DNA of 64,000 bases from Alkalibacterium pelagium (GCF_900109325.1 NZ_FNZU01000002.1:62001-126000), one strand, 5' to 3'; counted from the first letter of the stretch, positions 1-9,892 are shown. Translations and numbers: made by a program. The notes: generated from the letters alone by a model not told the origin.

Positions 1-1208
<1,208 letters not shown>

Positions 1209-2477
1209 TTAATTTAAAAAGAATGTCTGAATATCATTCCATGTGACTAATAGCATGAGGATAAGTAGGAACACGACCCCGATAAGTGTGATATATCCTT
1301 CCTTTTCCTGACTTAATGGTTTTTTCCGTACCCCTTCGATAATATTAAGCAGCAGTTTCCCTCCGTCAAGTGCCGGGATGGGAAGCAGGTTCATAATACC
1401 TAGATTCACACTTAAAAACCCAATCCAGCTAATCAGACCGAAAATACCTGCTTGAACAACTGCCTCAGTTGTAGCATAAATTGCGACAGGTCCGCCAAGC
1501 TGGTCGACGCTGAAGCCCCCAGTAAAGAACGATCCGAGTAATGTGAAAATTTGAGTTACAATAAACCAGGTTTCTGTAAATCCGAAGGTCAGCCTGGCTG
1601 TCAGGCTGTCGTCTACATATGTTCCAATGCCAATTCGACCAACTACCTCATTACCCGATTCGAAACTGTAAGGTGTAATTATCTGCTCGACACGTTCTCC
1701 CTCGACTGTTTCTATGTCGAAAGTCATAGCTTCTTCAGGACTGTCCTGAATGATCAGGACCATTTCGTTCCACGAGCCGACTTCTTCATTATCGATGGAA
1801 ATAATACGGTCTCCTTCTTCAAGACCGGCTTCAGCTGCAGGAGAGCCTTCTTCGACTGCTCCAATCAAAGGCTCCTGTGAAGGGACCCCACCCTGCAGAA
1901 AAGCGAGGGCTGTAAATGCAATGATTGCCAGTATGAAGTTGTTCATCGGACCGGCAAAGTTGGTCATCATCCGGTTGCCTAATGACGCACTCTGAAACTG
2001 ACGATCTTTCGGAGCAATCTGGAGCAAGGTCCCGTCTTTTTCTACTAAAAGGGCGTCGCGCTTTACTTCATAGCTTTTGACTTCAGTATCGAAGCCGACG
2101 CGTCCAGCTATAAAGAGGTTTTCATCAAAATTGAAGGCGGTCACTTCGAGAGGAACCGTATCAAGGGCCTCGTCTTTCGACTGAAGATCGATTTTTTCGA
2201 CCATATCCATGTCATCCAGAGATAAACTGACGGTCATGCCGGGTCGAATGTCAGCTTCTTCTTCATAGCCGGCCATCCGCACATATCCGCCTACAGGCAG
2301 CAGCCTGATGGTATACGTTGTTTCCCCTTTACGATGATGGAAGATTTTCGGTCCAAACCCGATAGCAAATTCTCTTACTAGAATGCCTGCACGTTTTGCA
2401 AAATAAAAATGACCAAATTCATGAATAATGACAATAATTCCAAATACTAGGGCAAACGCAAGAATAGTCTGAATCAT
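1209..2477 (-). CDS. rseP: Site-2 intramembrane zinc metalloprotease RseP/RasP
   Basis: This is a membrane-embedded zinc protease. In Firmicutes, RasP/Eep-type enzymes cut the transmembrane part of anti-sigma factors, leftover signal peptides and some pheromone precursors. The 422-residue product has HEFGH at residues 19-23 in the first membrane segment, a central PDZ-like region (EAGLEEGDRIISIDNEEV, about 215-235), and the second metal-ligand motif LLPIPALDGG near residue 370 followed by a last hydrophobic segment. It has an extra hydrophilic stretch of about 100 residues before the PDZ domain, as other Lactobacillales members do. It lies 20 bases after cdsA and 24 before proS. The start has an AAAGGAG ribosome site. 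Confidence 0.95.
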   Translation of the reverse strand: MIQTILAFALVFGIIVIIHEFGHFYFAKRAGILVREFAIGFGPKIFHHRKGETTYTIRLLPVGGYVRMAGYEEEADIRPGMTVSLSLDDMDMVEKIDLQSKDEALDTVPLEVTAFNFDENLFIAGRVGFDTEVKSYEVKRDALLVEKDGTLLQIAPKDRQFQSASLGNRMMTNFAGPMNNFILAIIAFTALAFLQGGVPSQEPLIGAVEEGSPAAEAGLEEGDRIISIDNEEVGSWNEMVLIIQDSPEEAMTFDIETVEGERVEQIITPYSFESGNEVVGRIGIGTYVDDSLTARLTFGFTETWFIVTQIFTLLGSFFTGGFSVDQLGGPVAIYATTEAVVQAGIFGLISWIGFLSVNLGIMNLLPIPALDGGKLLLNIIEGVRKKPLSQEKEGYITLIGVVFLLILMLLVTWNDIQTFFLN

Positions 2478-2496
2478 AGAAAATCTCCTTTATCTC

Positions 2497-3276
2497 TCAT
2501 AGTAATCCGATAATAAATAATACATTCAATACCAGCAGCAGGCTGTCAAACCGATCCAGTATTCCTCCGTGTCCCGGCAGCAGATTGCCTGAATCCTTGA
2601 CTCCATATTCCCTTTTGATTTTAGACTCAATGAGGTCACCCAGCTGACCGATTGCTGAAATCATGATCATGAACAGCAGGGACAGCAGATAAGACGTAAA
2701 GAGCGGGAAAAAATAGAGATATAGTGCACTGACTCCTGCTGATAGCAGCGTGCCGCCCAGTGCACCCTCTACCGTTTTGTTTGGTGAGACATTTGGTGCC
2801 AGCTTGGTTTTTCCGATTTGTTTTCCGATCAGATAAGCTCCTGTATCTGTTGCCCAAATGACAAGCAGGACGAGAAACATAAATGTTAGACTGTAGGCTC
2901 TTAAAGATACAAAAGTCGTGAAGGCCACTCCTAAATAAGTCGCCATCAGAACGATCGAGCCAATCTGTGTAACTTTGAAGTCAAGTTTGTTGACTGAATA
3001 GGTAAATAATGACACAATCAGCAGACTGATCGTCGTCATCATCACATTTTCTCCGAAAATACCCGTCAATCTGCTGCTGAAGGCAAGCATCAGCACTGCT
3101 AAGCTTGAAAGAACAGCTGGCACAGAGAAAACGCTGATTTTTTTCATCTGCAGAAATTCACTTAGTCCCAGGACAGCCAGCACCCCCATCAGGAGTTCAA
3201 GCGGCCATGATCCGTAAAGAATGATAGGAATAAATAATAACAAGGCAATAACTGCCGTCAATATACGTTTAAACAT
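2497..3276 (-). CDS. cdsA: Phosphatidate cytidylyltransferase (CDP-diglyceride synthase)
   Basis: This polytopic membrane enzyme makes CDP-diacylglycerol from phosphatidic acid and CTP, the precursor used by PgsA (also in this window) for phosphatidylglycerol. The 259-residue protein has about seven hydrophobic segments. The C-terminal signature is visible in SPNKTVEGALGG and then GDLIESKIKREYGVKDSG, with HGGILDRFDS near the end. It sits between uppS (24 bases upstream) and rseP (20 bases downstream). A dxr gene often lies between cdsA and rseP in Bacillus. It is absent here, which fits a mevalonate-pathway organism (inference). Confidence 0.95.
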   Translation of the reverse strand: MFKRILTAVIALLLFIPIILYGSWPLELLMGVLAVLGLSEFLQMKKISVFSVPAVLSSLAVLMLAFSSRLTGIFGENVMMTTISLLIVSLFTYSVNKLDFKVTQIGSIVLMATYLGVAFTTFVSLRAYSLTFMFLVLLVIWATDTGAYLIGKQIGKTKLAPNVSPNKTVEGALGGTLLSAGVSALYLYFFPLFTSYLLSLLFMIMISAIGQLGDLIESKIKREYGVKDSGNLLPGHGGILDRFDSLLLVLNVLFIIGLL

Positions 3277-3300
3277 TGTTGTCCTCGACTTTCTGATAGT

Positions 3301-4050
3301 CTAGACAGCCCCATATCTCCGCTGCCGGTTCGTATAGCATGATAAAGCTTCATCCAGAATGTCTCCATCAAAATCAGGCCACAAAAGATCTGAAAAGTAG
3401 AACTCACTGTATGCATTCTGCCAGAGAAGAAAGTTGCTTAACCTCTGTTCCCCACTGCTGCGGATCAGAAGATCCACATCCTGAAAGGGTGTGATCGATT
3501 CGGTCATCAGATGCTGCTCGATCATTTCCTCATTTATTTCACTGATATTTATTTCGCCATTTAAAGCCCGTTCACATAATGATTGAGTCGCTCTAACAAT
3601 TTCTGCACGACTGCCATAGTTGAATGCAAAATTCAGAATCATTCCATCATTGTCTTTGGTCTGATCCATTGCTTTCTGGATCGCTTTTCGTGTTGAGGAA
3701 GGAACTTTTTCTTCGAACCCTATCATATTGACTCTCACATTTTTTTCCTGCAGTTCAGGAACGAACCGATCGAAAAAACGAATCGGCAGCTGCATGAGAA
3801 AATGGACTTCCTGAGGAGGACGTTTCCAGTTTTCGGTAGAAAACGCATAAAGTGTGAGCACTTTGATTCCTCGTTCACTGGCTCTGATCGTCACTCGTCT
3901 GACTGCTTCCATACCTTCCTGATGTCCGAATTTGCGGGCTTTTCCCTGTTTTTCTGCCCAACGTCCATTTCCATCCATAATCATGGCTACGTGTGCAGGT
4001 GTATTTGTTTCTCCATTTTCAACCATATCGATTGGTGCCTGATGCACCAT
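3301..4050 (-). CDS. uppS: Undecaprenyl diphosphate synthase (cis-prenyltransferase)
   Basis: The enzyme condenses isopentenyl diphosphate units onto farnesyl diphosphate to make the C55 lipid carrier for peptidoglycan and teichoic acid synthesis. The 249-residue protein has the catalytic MDGNGRWAEKQG segment with Asp at residue 26, TLYAFSTENWKRP, and near the end RSSGEQRLSNFLLWQ followed by AYSEFYF, all conserved in the family. The ribosome site AGGAGG is only two bases from the ATG at 4050. The GTG codon directly after it (4047) would have better spacing and may be the true start. uppS leads the uppS-cdsA-rseP-proS group and is separated from frr by a convergent micro-gene and hairpin. Confidence 0.94.
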   Translation of the reverse strand: MVHQAPIDMVENGETNTPAHVAMIMDGNGRWAEKQGKARKFGHQEGMEAVRRVTIRASERGIKVLTLYAFSTENWKRPPQEVHFLMQLPIRFFDRFVPELQEKNVRVNMIGFEEKVPSSTRKAIQKAMDQTKDNDGMILNFAFNYGSRAEIVRATQSLCERALNGEINISEINEEMIEQHLMTESITPFQDVDLLIRSSGEQRLSNFLLWQNAYSEFYFSDLLWPDFDGDILDEALSCYTNRQRRYGAV

Positions 4051-4081
4051 ACCCTCCTAGAAATAAATATACATCTCTTCT

Positions 4082-4110
4082 ATTGTAGTAAAAATCTTTT
4101 TAAATTGCTA
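4082..4110 (-). promoter_or_regulatory. Candidate promoter of uppS
   Basis: Read on the minus strand there is a TACAAT -10 (4082-4087) with 17 bases to a weak TAGCAA -35 (4105-4110), about 30 bases before the uppS start. A second possibility, TTACTT and TATACA with 17 bases between them, lies further upstream near 4161-4189. That one would overlap the divergent promoter of the small plus-strand gene. A separate promoter for uppS is needed because the hairpin at 4326-4401 cuts it off from frr. Confidence 0.4.
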
Positions 4111-4172
4111 TAGAAATCAGTATGTGTTTATGAATATTTTAAAACGTTCTGTTTTCTGTATGTATAGTGATT

Positions 4173-4181
4173 TGCTATACT
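4173..4181 (+). promoter_or_regulatory. Extended -10 promoter of the 29-residue peptide gene
   Basis: TGC followed by TATACT at 4176-4181 forms an extended -10 element on the plus strand, about 50 bases before the ATG at 4233. No good -35 is seen at 16-18 bases, which is acceptable for an extended -10 promoter. It faces away from uppS. Confidence 0.5.
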
Positions 4182-4232
4182 ATAAGTAAGCTAACAGAAA
4201 AGTGTTAATTTAATATTAAGGAGGATGTCCAT

Positions 4233-4322
4233 ATGAGACGATTAAGAAAATATATTATCAGCATAGTCATTACTTCAGTTGTTACTAAATTAGTGAACAA
4301 ATATATTATCAGTAAACTATAA
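4233..4322 (+). CDS. Unrecognised 29-residue basic hydrophobic peptide
   Basis: I do not recognise this gene. An ATG at 4233 follows a perfect AAGGAGG ribosome site by 7 bases, and the frame runs 29 codons to a TAA at 4320-4322. The peptide starts MRRLRKYIISIV and ends NKYIISKL. It has a basic N-terminus, a run rich in Ile, Val and Thr, and a basic end, so it could be a short membrane or amphipathic peptide. KYIIS occurs twice, encoded by an exact 14-base direct repeat (4248-4261 and 4299-4312). It has its own extended -10 promoter and a structured terminator directly after it. Both features suggest a real transcription unit. Short toxin, regulator of UppS/envelope function, or a leader peptide are all possible; none is shown. 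Confidence 0.6.
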   Translation: MRRLRKYIISIVITSVVTKLVNKYIISKL

Positions 4323-4325
4323 AGC

Positions 4326-4401
4326 AAAAGGAGAGTCAGCTCTGCTCTTTAAGGATGATGTGGTACATTCCTTAAAGACGCTTCAGCTACTCTCCTTTTT
4401 T
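4326..4401 (+). terminator. Nested double hairpin terminator, convergent between micro-gene and frr
   Basis: The outer arms are AAAAGGAGAGT then AGC (4326-4340, one bulged C) and GCT then ACTCTCCTTTT (4386-4399). Inside them is a second perfect 10-base stem, TCTTTAAGGA (4346-4355) with TCCTTAAAGA (4369-4378). A run of seven T follows on the plus strand. The minus side has only CTTTTGCTTT, so it ends the plus-strand peptide transcript well and may also end the frr message. Confidence 0.75.
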
Positions 4402-4958
4402 TATCCTTCTAAAATCTCTTTTTCTTTTTCTACAGATAGCTTGTCGATTGCTTTGACACTGCCATCAGTCAGTTTCTGAACTTCTTCTTCGTAATGGTGA
4501 AGGTCATCTTTAGTCAAATCTCCATCTTTTTCAGCCTGTTTCAATGAGTCGATTGCATCACGGCGAATATTTCTTACGGCAATTTTTGCATTTTCAGCTT
4601 CTTTGCCTACCTGTTTAGCAATGTCTTTTCTTCTTTCTTCTGTAAGTGCCGGTACGACAAGCCGGATGACGTTCCCATCATTTGCTGGTGGTATGCCGAT
4701 ATCAGACTGATTTAGTGCTTTCTCAATATTACCAAGTGCACTTTTATCGTATGGTGTAATAAGCAGTACACGTGCTTCAGGTACAGATATCTGTGCCACC
4801 TGGTTTAAAGGTGTCGGTACGCCATAATATTCAATGTTGATACGATTCAGCAGGCTTGGATTCGCGCGTCCTGCACGAATGCTTCCAAGTTCTCTTACAT
4901 ATGCCTGCTCCGCTTTTTTCATTCTTGCCTGTGTGTCTTTCAAAACTGCTTCAGTCAC
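4401..4958 (-). CDS. frr: Ribosome recycling factor
   Basis: RRF splits post-termination ribosomes together with EF-G in the cytosol. The product has the normal 185 residues and the family pattern: an N-terminal helix, [13 protein letters not shown] and [12 protein letters not shown], then [16 protein letters not shown] and a helical C-terminus. Its ATG overlaps the pyrH stop by 4 bases (ATGA), which implies translational coupling. The stop codon abuts the nested hairpin at 4326-4401, which separates it from uppS, its usual downstream partner. Confidence 0.97.
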   Translation of the reverse strand: MTEAVLKDTQARMKKAEQAYVRELGSIRAGRANPSLLNRINIEYYGVPTPLNQVAQISVPEARVLLITPYDKSALGNIEKALNQSDIGIPPANDGNVIRLVVPALTEERRKDIAKQVGKEAENAKIAVRNIRRDAIDSLKQAEKDGDLTKDDLHHYEEEVQKLTDGSVKAIDKLSVEKEKEILEG

Positions 4959-5683
4959 TGTTTCTTCCTCCTTACAGTAGTCCCAATCGTGTCACCTAGG
5001 GCTACACGTTTAATGTTGCCTTTTTTATTCAGATTAAATACGACTAATGGAATATCGTTGTCCATACTCAAAGAGGACGCTGTCGTATCCATTACTTGAA
5101 GAGATTTATTTATGATATCCAGGTAAGTCAGTTCTTCGTATTTAACGGCATTGGCATCGATATTCGGATCAGCCGAATAAACACCGTCGACATTATTCTT
5201 GGCCATCATGATAACATCTGCCTGCATTTCTGCTGCTCTAAGCGCTGCAGTAGTATCTGTTGAGAAGTACGGGCTGCCCGTTCCACCGGCAAAAATGACG
5301 ACACGGCCTTTTTCAAGGTGACGCATAGCTTTTCTGCGAATGTATGGTTCAGCAACCTGACGCATTTCGATCGATGTTTGAACGCGTGTCGGTACACCGG
5401 CATTTTCAAGTGAATCCTGAAGAGCCAGAGCATTCATGATCGTAGCGATCATACCCATATAATCTGCCTGTGAGCGCTCCATACCCATTTCAGCTCCAAC
5501 ATGACCACGCCAGATATTCCCGCCACCCACAACAATGGCGATTTCAACGCCCAGTTCATGTACATCTTTAATTTCCTGACAGATTTCATGAATAGTTGGC
5601 GGCTGTATGCCGAATCCTGCATCTCCAGCAAGTGCTTCTCCACTAAGTTTCAGTACGATTCGCTTGTATTTCGGTTCATCCAT
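4955..5683 (-). CDS. pyrH: UMP kinase
   Basis: PyrH phosphorylates UMP to UDP using ATP. It belongs to the amino acid kinase fold and is usually a hexamer regulated by UTP and GTP. I chose the ATG at 5683 ([18 protein letters not shown]), 242 residues, because GGAGG lies 9 bases before it. An in-frame ATG eight codons upstream has no such site. Seen motifs are [19 protein letters not shown] and [16 protein letters not shown]. It is followed by frr with a 4-base overlap. Its usual upstream partner tsf is displaced by a flavoprotein gene, and it has its own promoter. Confidence 0.96.
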   Translation of the reverse strand: MDEPKYKRIVLKLSGEALAGDAGFGIQPPTIHEICQEIKDVHELGVEIAIVVGGGNIWRGHVGAEMGMERSQADYMGMIATIMNALALQDSLENAGVPTRVQTSIEMRQVAEPYIRRKAMRHLEKGRVVIFAGGTGSPYFSTDTTAALRAAEMQADVIMMAKNNVDGVYSADPNIDANAVKYEELTYLDIINKSLQVMDTTASSLSMDNDIPLVVFNLNKKGNIKRVALGDTIGTTVRRKKQ

Positions 5684-5715
5684 ATAATCGTTCCCTCCAT
5701 AATTCATACATTTTT

Positions 5716-5745
5716 ATTCTACCACATAACAAGTACAAGGTCATT
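5716..5745 (-). promoter_or_regulatory. Promoter of pyrH-frr
   Basis: On the minus strand an extended -10, TGG plus TAGAAT (5716-5721), lies 18 bases from AATGAC (5740-5745). It starts about 33 bases before the chosen pyrH ATG, giving a short leader. Confidence 0.55.
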
Positions 5746-5799
5746 AAAAATTAACAGGTATTCGGTGCAGCTATACAACGTTCTGAAATAATTATCAGT

Positions 5800-7194
5800 C
5801 TATTCAGGTATATTTCCTTCGTTTCGTAAAGCGTATTCTGCTGCCTGCTTTCCTGCCTGTCTTCCGAAAACGATAGTTTCAGCAATCGCATTGCCCCCTA
5901 TCCTGTTTTCACCATGCAGTCCCCCACAGGTTTCCCCGGCGGCATACAAGCCTTTGATCACACCGCCACCCTCTTTGACCACTTCAGTTCTTGTATTGAT
6001 TTTTATGCCACCCATCGTGTGGTGGATCCCAGGAGCTACTTCTATAGCATAAAATGGACCTGTTCCAATAGGATGATCCATAGCAGTAGATCGGTGGAAC
6101 CGTTCGTCTGATCCGCAGGTGACTGACTGATTCCACCCTAAGAGTGTCTTTATTAGTTCTACTTTTTTTATGCCGGTCTGTTCAGCGAGATCACGCAAAT
6201 CATTCGCTTTGTAAACCATATTTTTCGACTCGTAAAACCCAATTGCAGGCACTCTTTTTTTCAGCTGTTCATCAAATATAAGGAAAGCTTTCTGTTCCGG
6301 ACAGTCCATGATAGCCTGTGACACGACATCTCGACGGTCCATTTCGTTGACAAAGCGGTTACCTGACAGAGAAACCAGTATGGCCCCTTCTCCTCTTATC
6401 GCCTCCGTCATCAGGAAGCGACTCTTCTGATGGACGGTTGGATGGATCTGAATCTGATCAAGATCTCTGATTTTTCCTCCGACAGCCTTTACCATATCGA
6501 TCCCGCTTCCTTGACTCCCCTCATGATTGGTAGTGATGAGCCTGGAAAAATTCGGGGCCACTTCTTCAATTTTTCTGTAATTGCTGCCGAAACCACCAGT
6601 GGCTATAACTACAGTTTCAGCTTTTATAAATCGTTCTTTTTGTTGGTCTACCTTTACATAAACCCCGTCGACTTGATCAGACTTTTCTACTGTAGACAGA
6701 CGTGTGACTTCCGCAGAAGTAAACAGAGGAATGCCTCTCTCTTCAACTATACGCATCAGCCCTTTCATCAAGTAGCCTCCAATAGCAGAGCCATCCGAAG
6801 GTCTATGAGTCCGTTTTACAGACATTCCGCCTGTGGTTGTAAGACTGGACAAAGTAATACCCATTGAATCAAGCCAATCGACTGCTCTTGAGGATTCTTT
6901 AACAAAAAAGGACAACAGGTCTTCATCATTTGTCCGGTTTCCTCCAGCCAATGTCTCTTCATAAAAAAGAGACTGACTGTCTTCTATCCCCTGAGCTTTC
7001 TGAAATTTTGTCTCTGAAGCATTCATTCCCGCAGACGACTTGATACTGTTCCCTCTCACACTAGGCATACATTCAAAAATGACGGGACTGGCACCTGAGT
7101 TTTCAGCTTGAATCGCTGCTGACAGACCCGCTGCACCTGCGCCTACAATGATTATGTCGTACTGATTTTTAAGCTGTTCAATATGTGAAGTCAT
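5800..7194 (-). CDS. Soluble fumarate-reductase-like FAD flavoprotein
   Basis: This 464-residue flavoprotein belongs to the fumarate reductase/flavocytochrome c flavin-domain family. It begins with a Rossmann FAD site (IIVGAGAAGLSAAIQAENSG, about 15-34). Later come SSAGMNASET, HEGSQGSGIDM, FVNEMDRRD with the expected catalytic arginine, HHTMGGIKINT with a substrate histidine, and ENRIGGNAIAETIVFGR near the C-terminus. No signal peptide, haem motif or FMN-binding domain is seen, so it is probably cytosolic and uses an unknown reduced partner. Fumarate is the likeliest acceptor, but urocanate or another enoate is possible. It stands alone between the tsf terminator and pyrH, with GGAGG 6 bases from its ATG. 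Confidence 0.85.
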   Translation of the reverse strand: MTSHIEQLKNQYDIIIVGAGAAGLSAAIQAENSGASPVIFECMPSVRGNSIKSSAGMNASETKFQKAQGIEDSQSLFYEETLAGGNRTNDEDLLSFFVKESSRAVDWLDSMGITLSSLTTTGGMSVKRTHRPSDGSAIGGYLMKGLMRIVEERGIPLFTSAEVTRLSTVEKSDQVDGVYVKVDQQKERFIKAETVVIATGGFGSNYRKIEEVAPNFSRLITTNHEGSQGSGIDMVKAVGGKIRDLDQIQIHPTVHQKSRFLMTEAIRGEGAILVSLSGNRFVNEMDRRDVVSQAIMDCPEQKAFLIFDEQLKKRVPAIGFYESKNMVYKANDLRDLAEQTGIKKVELIKTLLGWNQSVTCGSDERFHRSTAMDHPIGTGPFYAIEVAPGIHHTMGGIKINTRTEVVKEGGGVIKGLYAAGETCGGLHGENRIGGNAIAETIVFGRQAGKQAAEYALRNEGNIPE

Positions 7195-7243
7195 ATGGCC
7201 CTCCGTTCAGTCATAAACCTTATGTAAATACATGGTCATAATT

Positions 7244-7281
7244 TGCAAAAAAAGAGCAGGGATCAAACACCCCTGCTCTTT
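7244..7281 (-). terminator. Rho-independent terminator after tsf
   Basis: An 11-base perfect stem, AAAGAGCAGGG (7251-7261) with CCCTGCTCTTT (7271-7281), is followed on the minus strand by a T run (7244-7250). It sits 10 bases after the tsf stop. Confidence 0.92.
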
Positions 7282-7291
7282 ATCTACATAC

Positions 7292-8176
7292 TTATTTATT
7301 GCCTAATTGGCTTTGAACTTCTGCTGCGAAGTCTTCAGTACGTTTTTCAATTCCTTCTCCCACTTCGTAGCGGATGAATGATTTGATTGATGCACCTTTT
7401 TCGCTCAAGTACTCACCAACAGTTTTGTCTGGATCTTTAACATATGGCTGATCAACAAGACTAACTTCTGCCAACCATTTGTTCAGACGTCCCTGTACCA
7501 TTTTTTCAACGATATTTGCAGGTTTTCCTTCATTCTTAGCCTGTTCAGTCAACACGTTCAGTTCGTGATCTCTTTCTTCCTGAGAAATTTCTTCACGCGT
7601 GATGAATTTAGGATTGATTGCCGCAATGTGCATAGATACGTTACGAGCGACTTCTACATCATCAGTTCCTTCAATAGTAGAAAGAACAGTAATGCGTCCG
7701 CCCATGTGCTCGTAGTCGCCGAATACATCATTGTCAGTTTTTTCAACAACAGCAAAACGACGAAGAGTGATTTTCTCACCAATAGTCTGAGTCGCTTCAG
7801 TAATTGTATCCTGAATTGAGTCTCCACCCATATCCAAAGCAAGTGCTTCTTCTACAGATGCAGGGTTGTTTGCTGCTACAGTTTTAGTAATACCTTTTAC
7901 AAGGTTCTGGAATTTGTCGTTTTTAGAAACGAAGTCTGTTTCTGAGTTGATTTCTGCAATAGCTGCAACATTACCTTCGATGTGAACGTTAGCCAGTCCT
8001 TCAGCCGCAATACGGTCTGCCTTTTTAGCTGCTTTAGACACACCTTTTTCTCTCAGATAATCAACAGCTGCGTTTAAATCTCCATCAGTTTCCACTAATG
8101 CTTTTTTCGCATCCATCATTCCAACGCCAGTTTTATCACGTAACTCTTTTACTTGAGCTGCTTTAATGTTTGCCAC
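7292..8176 (-). CDS. tsf: Translation elongation factor Ts
   Basis: EF-Ts is the guanine-nucleotide exchange factor for EF-Tu. The 294-residue protein starts [20 protein letters not shown] and carries the EF-Tu contact segment [12 protein letters not shown], an N-terminal UBA-like fold, and a second domain with SETDFVSKN. The start codon is GTG (8174-8176) preceded by AAGGAGG. It lies 45 bases after rpsB and ends at a strong terminator, so rpsB-tsf is a two-gene operon. Confidence 0.97.
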   Translation of the reverse strand: MANIKAAQVKELRDKTGVGMMDAKKALVETDGDLNAAVDYLREKGVSKAAKKADRIAAEGLANVHIEGNVAAIAEINSETDFVSKNDKFQNLVKGITKTVAANNPASVEEALALDMGGDSIQDTITEATQTIGEKITLRRFAVVEKTDNDVFGDYEHMGGRITVLSTIEGTDDVEVARNVSMHIAAINPKFITREEISQEERDHELNVLTEQAKNEGKPANIVEKMVQGRLNKWLAEVSLVDQPYVKDPDKTVGEYLSEKGASIKSFIRYEVGEGIEKRTEDFAAEVQSQLGNK

Positions 8177-8221
8177 AAAAATTCCTCCTTAGTCGTATAT
8201 CGATCCGGCAAAAAGCGATGA

Positions 8222-8980
8222 TTACTCGTTATCGCCTTCGACGACTTCAACGATTTCATCTAGAGAATCAGATTTAGCTTCTTCTTCAAAGCCTTCTTCT
8301 CCCTGGTTTCCTTCGATAACAGCGTCAGCCATAGTTTTAGTCAATAATTTGACTGCACGGATAGCGTCGTCGTTTGAAGGGATAATAACGTCGATCTCAT
8401 CTGGATCACAGTTAGTATCTACCATTGCTACGATTGGAATATTAAGTTTTTGAGCTTCTTTAACAGCAATGTGCTCTTTTCTTGGGTCAACGATGAATAA
8501 TACGTCAGGACGCTTAGGCATATCTTTGATTCCGCCTAAGAATTTTTCAAGACGATCGCGTTCCTTGATCAGAATACCCACTTCTTTTTTAGGAAGGACA
8601 TCGAAAGTTCCGTCTTCTTCCATTTTTTCAATCTGTTTAAGACGCTTGATACGCTTCTGGATTGTATCCCAGTTAGTTAGCGTTCCACCCAACCAACGGT
8701 GGTTGATGTAGTAAGCACCAGCTCTTTGAGCTTCTTCTTTAATCGCATCTTGTGCTTGCTTTTTAGTTCCAACAAAAAGAACTGTTCCGCCATCTTCTGC
8801 AATATCACGTACATAGTTGTAAGCTTGGTCGATCAGCTTAACAGTCTTCTGCAAGTCGATGATGTAGATGCCGTTTCTTTCTGTAAAGATATATGGTTTC
8901 ATTTTTGGGTTCCAGCGTCTAGTCTGGTGACCGAAATGAACACCTGATTCTAATAATTGTTTCATTGATACAACTGCCAT
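8222..8980 (-). CDS. rpsB: 30S ribosomal protein S2
   Basis: S2 is a late-assembling 30S protein needed for S1 binding. The 252 residues include [20 protein letters not shown] at the N-terminus, [12 protein letters not shown] and [14 protein letters not shown] in the middle, and the RNA-contact block [20 protein letters not shown]. The C-terminus is an acidic tail rich in Glu. TGGAGGAATGACAA precedes the ATG. A leader of about 124 bases with hairpin potential precedes it. Confidence 0.98.
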   Translation of the reverse strand: MAVVSMKQLLESGVHFGHQTRRWNPKMKPYIFTERNGIYIIDLQKTVKLIDQAYNYVRDIAEDGGTVLFVGTKKQAQDAIKEEAQRAGAYYINHRWLGGTLTNWDTIQKRIKRLKQIEKMEEDGTFDVLPKKEVGILIKERDRLEKFLGGIKDMPKRPDVLFIVDPRKEHIAVKEAQKLNIPIVAMVDTNCDPDEIDVIIPSNDDAIRAVKLLTKTMADAVIEGNQGEEGFEEEAKSDSLDEIVEVVEGDNE

Positions 8981-9104
8981 TTGTCATTCCTCCATTTGGT
9001 TTTATATTTTTCCTCCCCGAGCTTCATCTGTTTGAACACTCCATGGCAATAGAGCACCATTCAATCCATCCACTCAGGTGTGAAATGTGGTGCTTTTTGC
9101 ACCG
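8981..9104 (-). promoter_or_regulatory. rpsB mRNA leader with hairpins
   Basis: The inferred 5' untranslated region of rpsB starts with a GGTGC-AAAAA-GCACC hairpin close to the start point. It contains two Shine-Dalgarno-like sites, GGGGAGG and TGGAGG. A three-codon frame (ATG GAG GAA TGA) overlaps the second site. Ribosomal protein operons are often autoregulated through such leaders. Here that is inference. Confidence 0.4.
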
Positions 9105-9110
9105 CTGTTA

Positions 9111-9139
9111 AGTATACTACATAAGCTCTAAAAACGCAA
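9111..9139 (-). promoter_or_regulatory. Promoter of rpsB-tsf
   Basis: TATACT (9111-9116 on the plus strand as AGTATA) lies exactly 17 bases from TTGCGT (9134-9139 as ACGCAA), read on the minus strand. A strong -10 and correct spacing support a vegetative promoter. Confidence 0.75.
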
Positions 9140-9218
9140 CACCCTGTGAATTTAATCTTGCACATTTTCTCGTTCTATCGCATACTATACTGAGAACATA
9201 AAAAGGAAGTGGACCTCA

Positions 9219-9815
9219 GTGTTTTTTTCATTTATAAGATTAATTGTAAGACTGCTCATACTAACTTTGAATGGACGATATAAAGTCCAGGGCAAAGAAA
9301 ACCTGCCTAAAGACGATAACTACATTCTTATAGCACCTCACCGCTCGTGGATCGATCCGGTTTATTTAGTCCTTGCCGCCTCGCCTAAACAATTTAGTTT
9401 CATGGCTAAGAAAGAACTCTTCAAGAACCCGCTCTTTAAATGGCTGATTATAAAAATGAATGCTTTTCCTGTTGACCGAAAAAATCCTGGCCCAAGTGCC
9501 ATCAAGACACCGGTTAAAATTCTGAAAGAATCTGATCTGGGACTGGTCATTTTCCCGACAGGTACCCGTCACTCCACTGAACTTAAAGGTGGCGCTGTTA
9601 CAATAGCTAAAATGAGTAAAAAACCGATCGTGCCTGTTGTCTACCACGGACCATATACATTCAAAGACCTGCTGAAACGTCAGAAAGCAACAGTCCGTTT
9701 CGGAGAACCGTTCATGGTTGAACGAAAAATAGAAGGCGTCAAGGATGTCACTGCTTATTACTCCGAAAAAATACAGGATGCGTTCGTCTCTCTAGATTCT
9801 GAAGAAAACAAATAA
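9219..9815 (+). CDS. plsC: 1-acyl-sn-glycerol-3-phosphate acyltransferase
   Basis: PlsC adds the second acyl chain to lysophosphatidic acid at the membrane, giving phosphatidic acid, the substrate of CdsA. The 198-residue protein has an N-terminal hydrophobic segment, the catalytic HX4D motif as HRSWID (His41, Asp46), and a glycerophosphate-binding motif written FPTGTR instead of the commoner FPEGTR. The start codon is GTG, chosen because AAGGAAGTGG lies 7-10 bases before it and no ATG fits. It is one of the few plus-strand genes, divergent from rpsB. It ends in a bidirectional terminator shared with the ABC exporter genes. Confidence 0.9.
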   Translation: MFFSFIRLIVRLLILTLNGRYKVQGKENLPKDDNYILIAPHRSWIDPVYLVLAASPKQFSFMAKKELFKNPLFKWLIIKMNAFPVDRKNPGPSAIKTPVKILKESDLGLVIFPTGTRHSTELKGGAVTIAKMSKKPIVPVVYHGPYTFKDLLKRQKATVRFGEPFMVERKIEGVKDVTAYYSEKIQDAFVSLDSEENK

Positions 9816-9816
9816 G

Positions 9817-9876
9817 AAAAAGCCTTATCCAGACATCAACCAATTTACTGGCTGACGTAGATAAGGCTTTTTTTTG
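9817..9876. terminator. Bidirectional terminator between plsC and the ABC exporter
   Basis: AAAAAGCCTTATC (9817-9829) and GATAAGGCTTTTT (9860-9872) form a 13-base stem flanked by A and T runs. It can therefore stop transcripts from both sides. The loop is about 30 bases. Confidence 0.9.
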
Positions 9877-9892
9877 CTTTGCTTGTATATTT

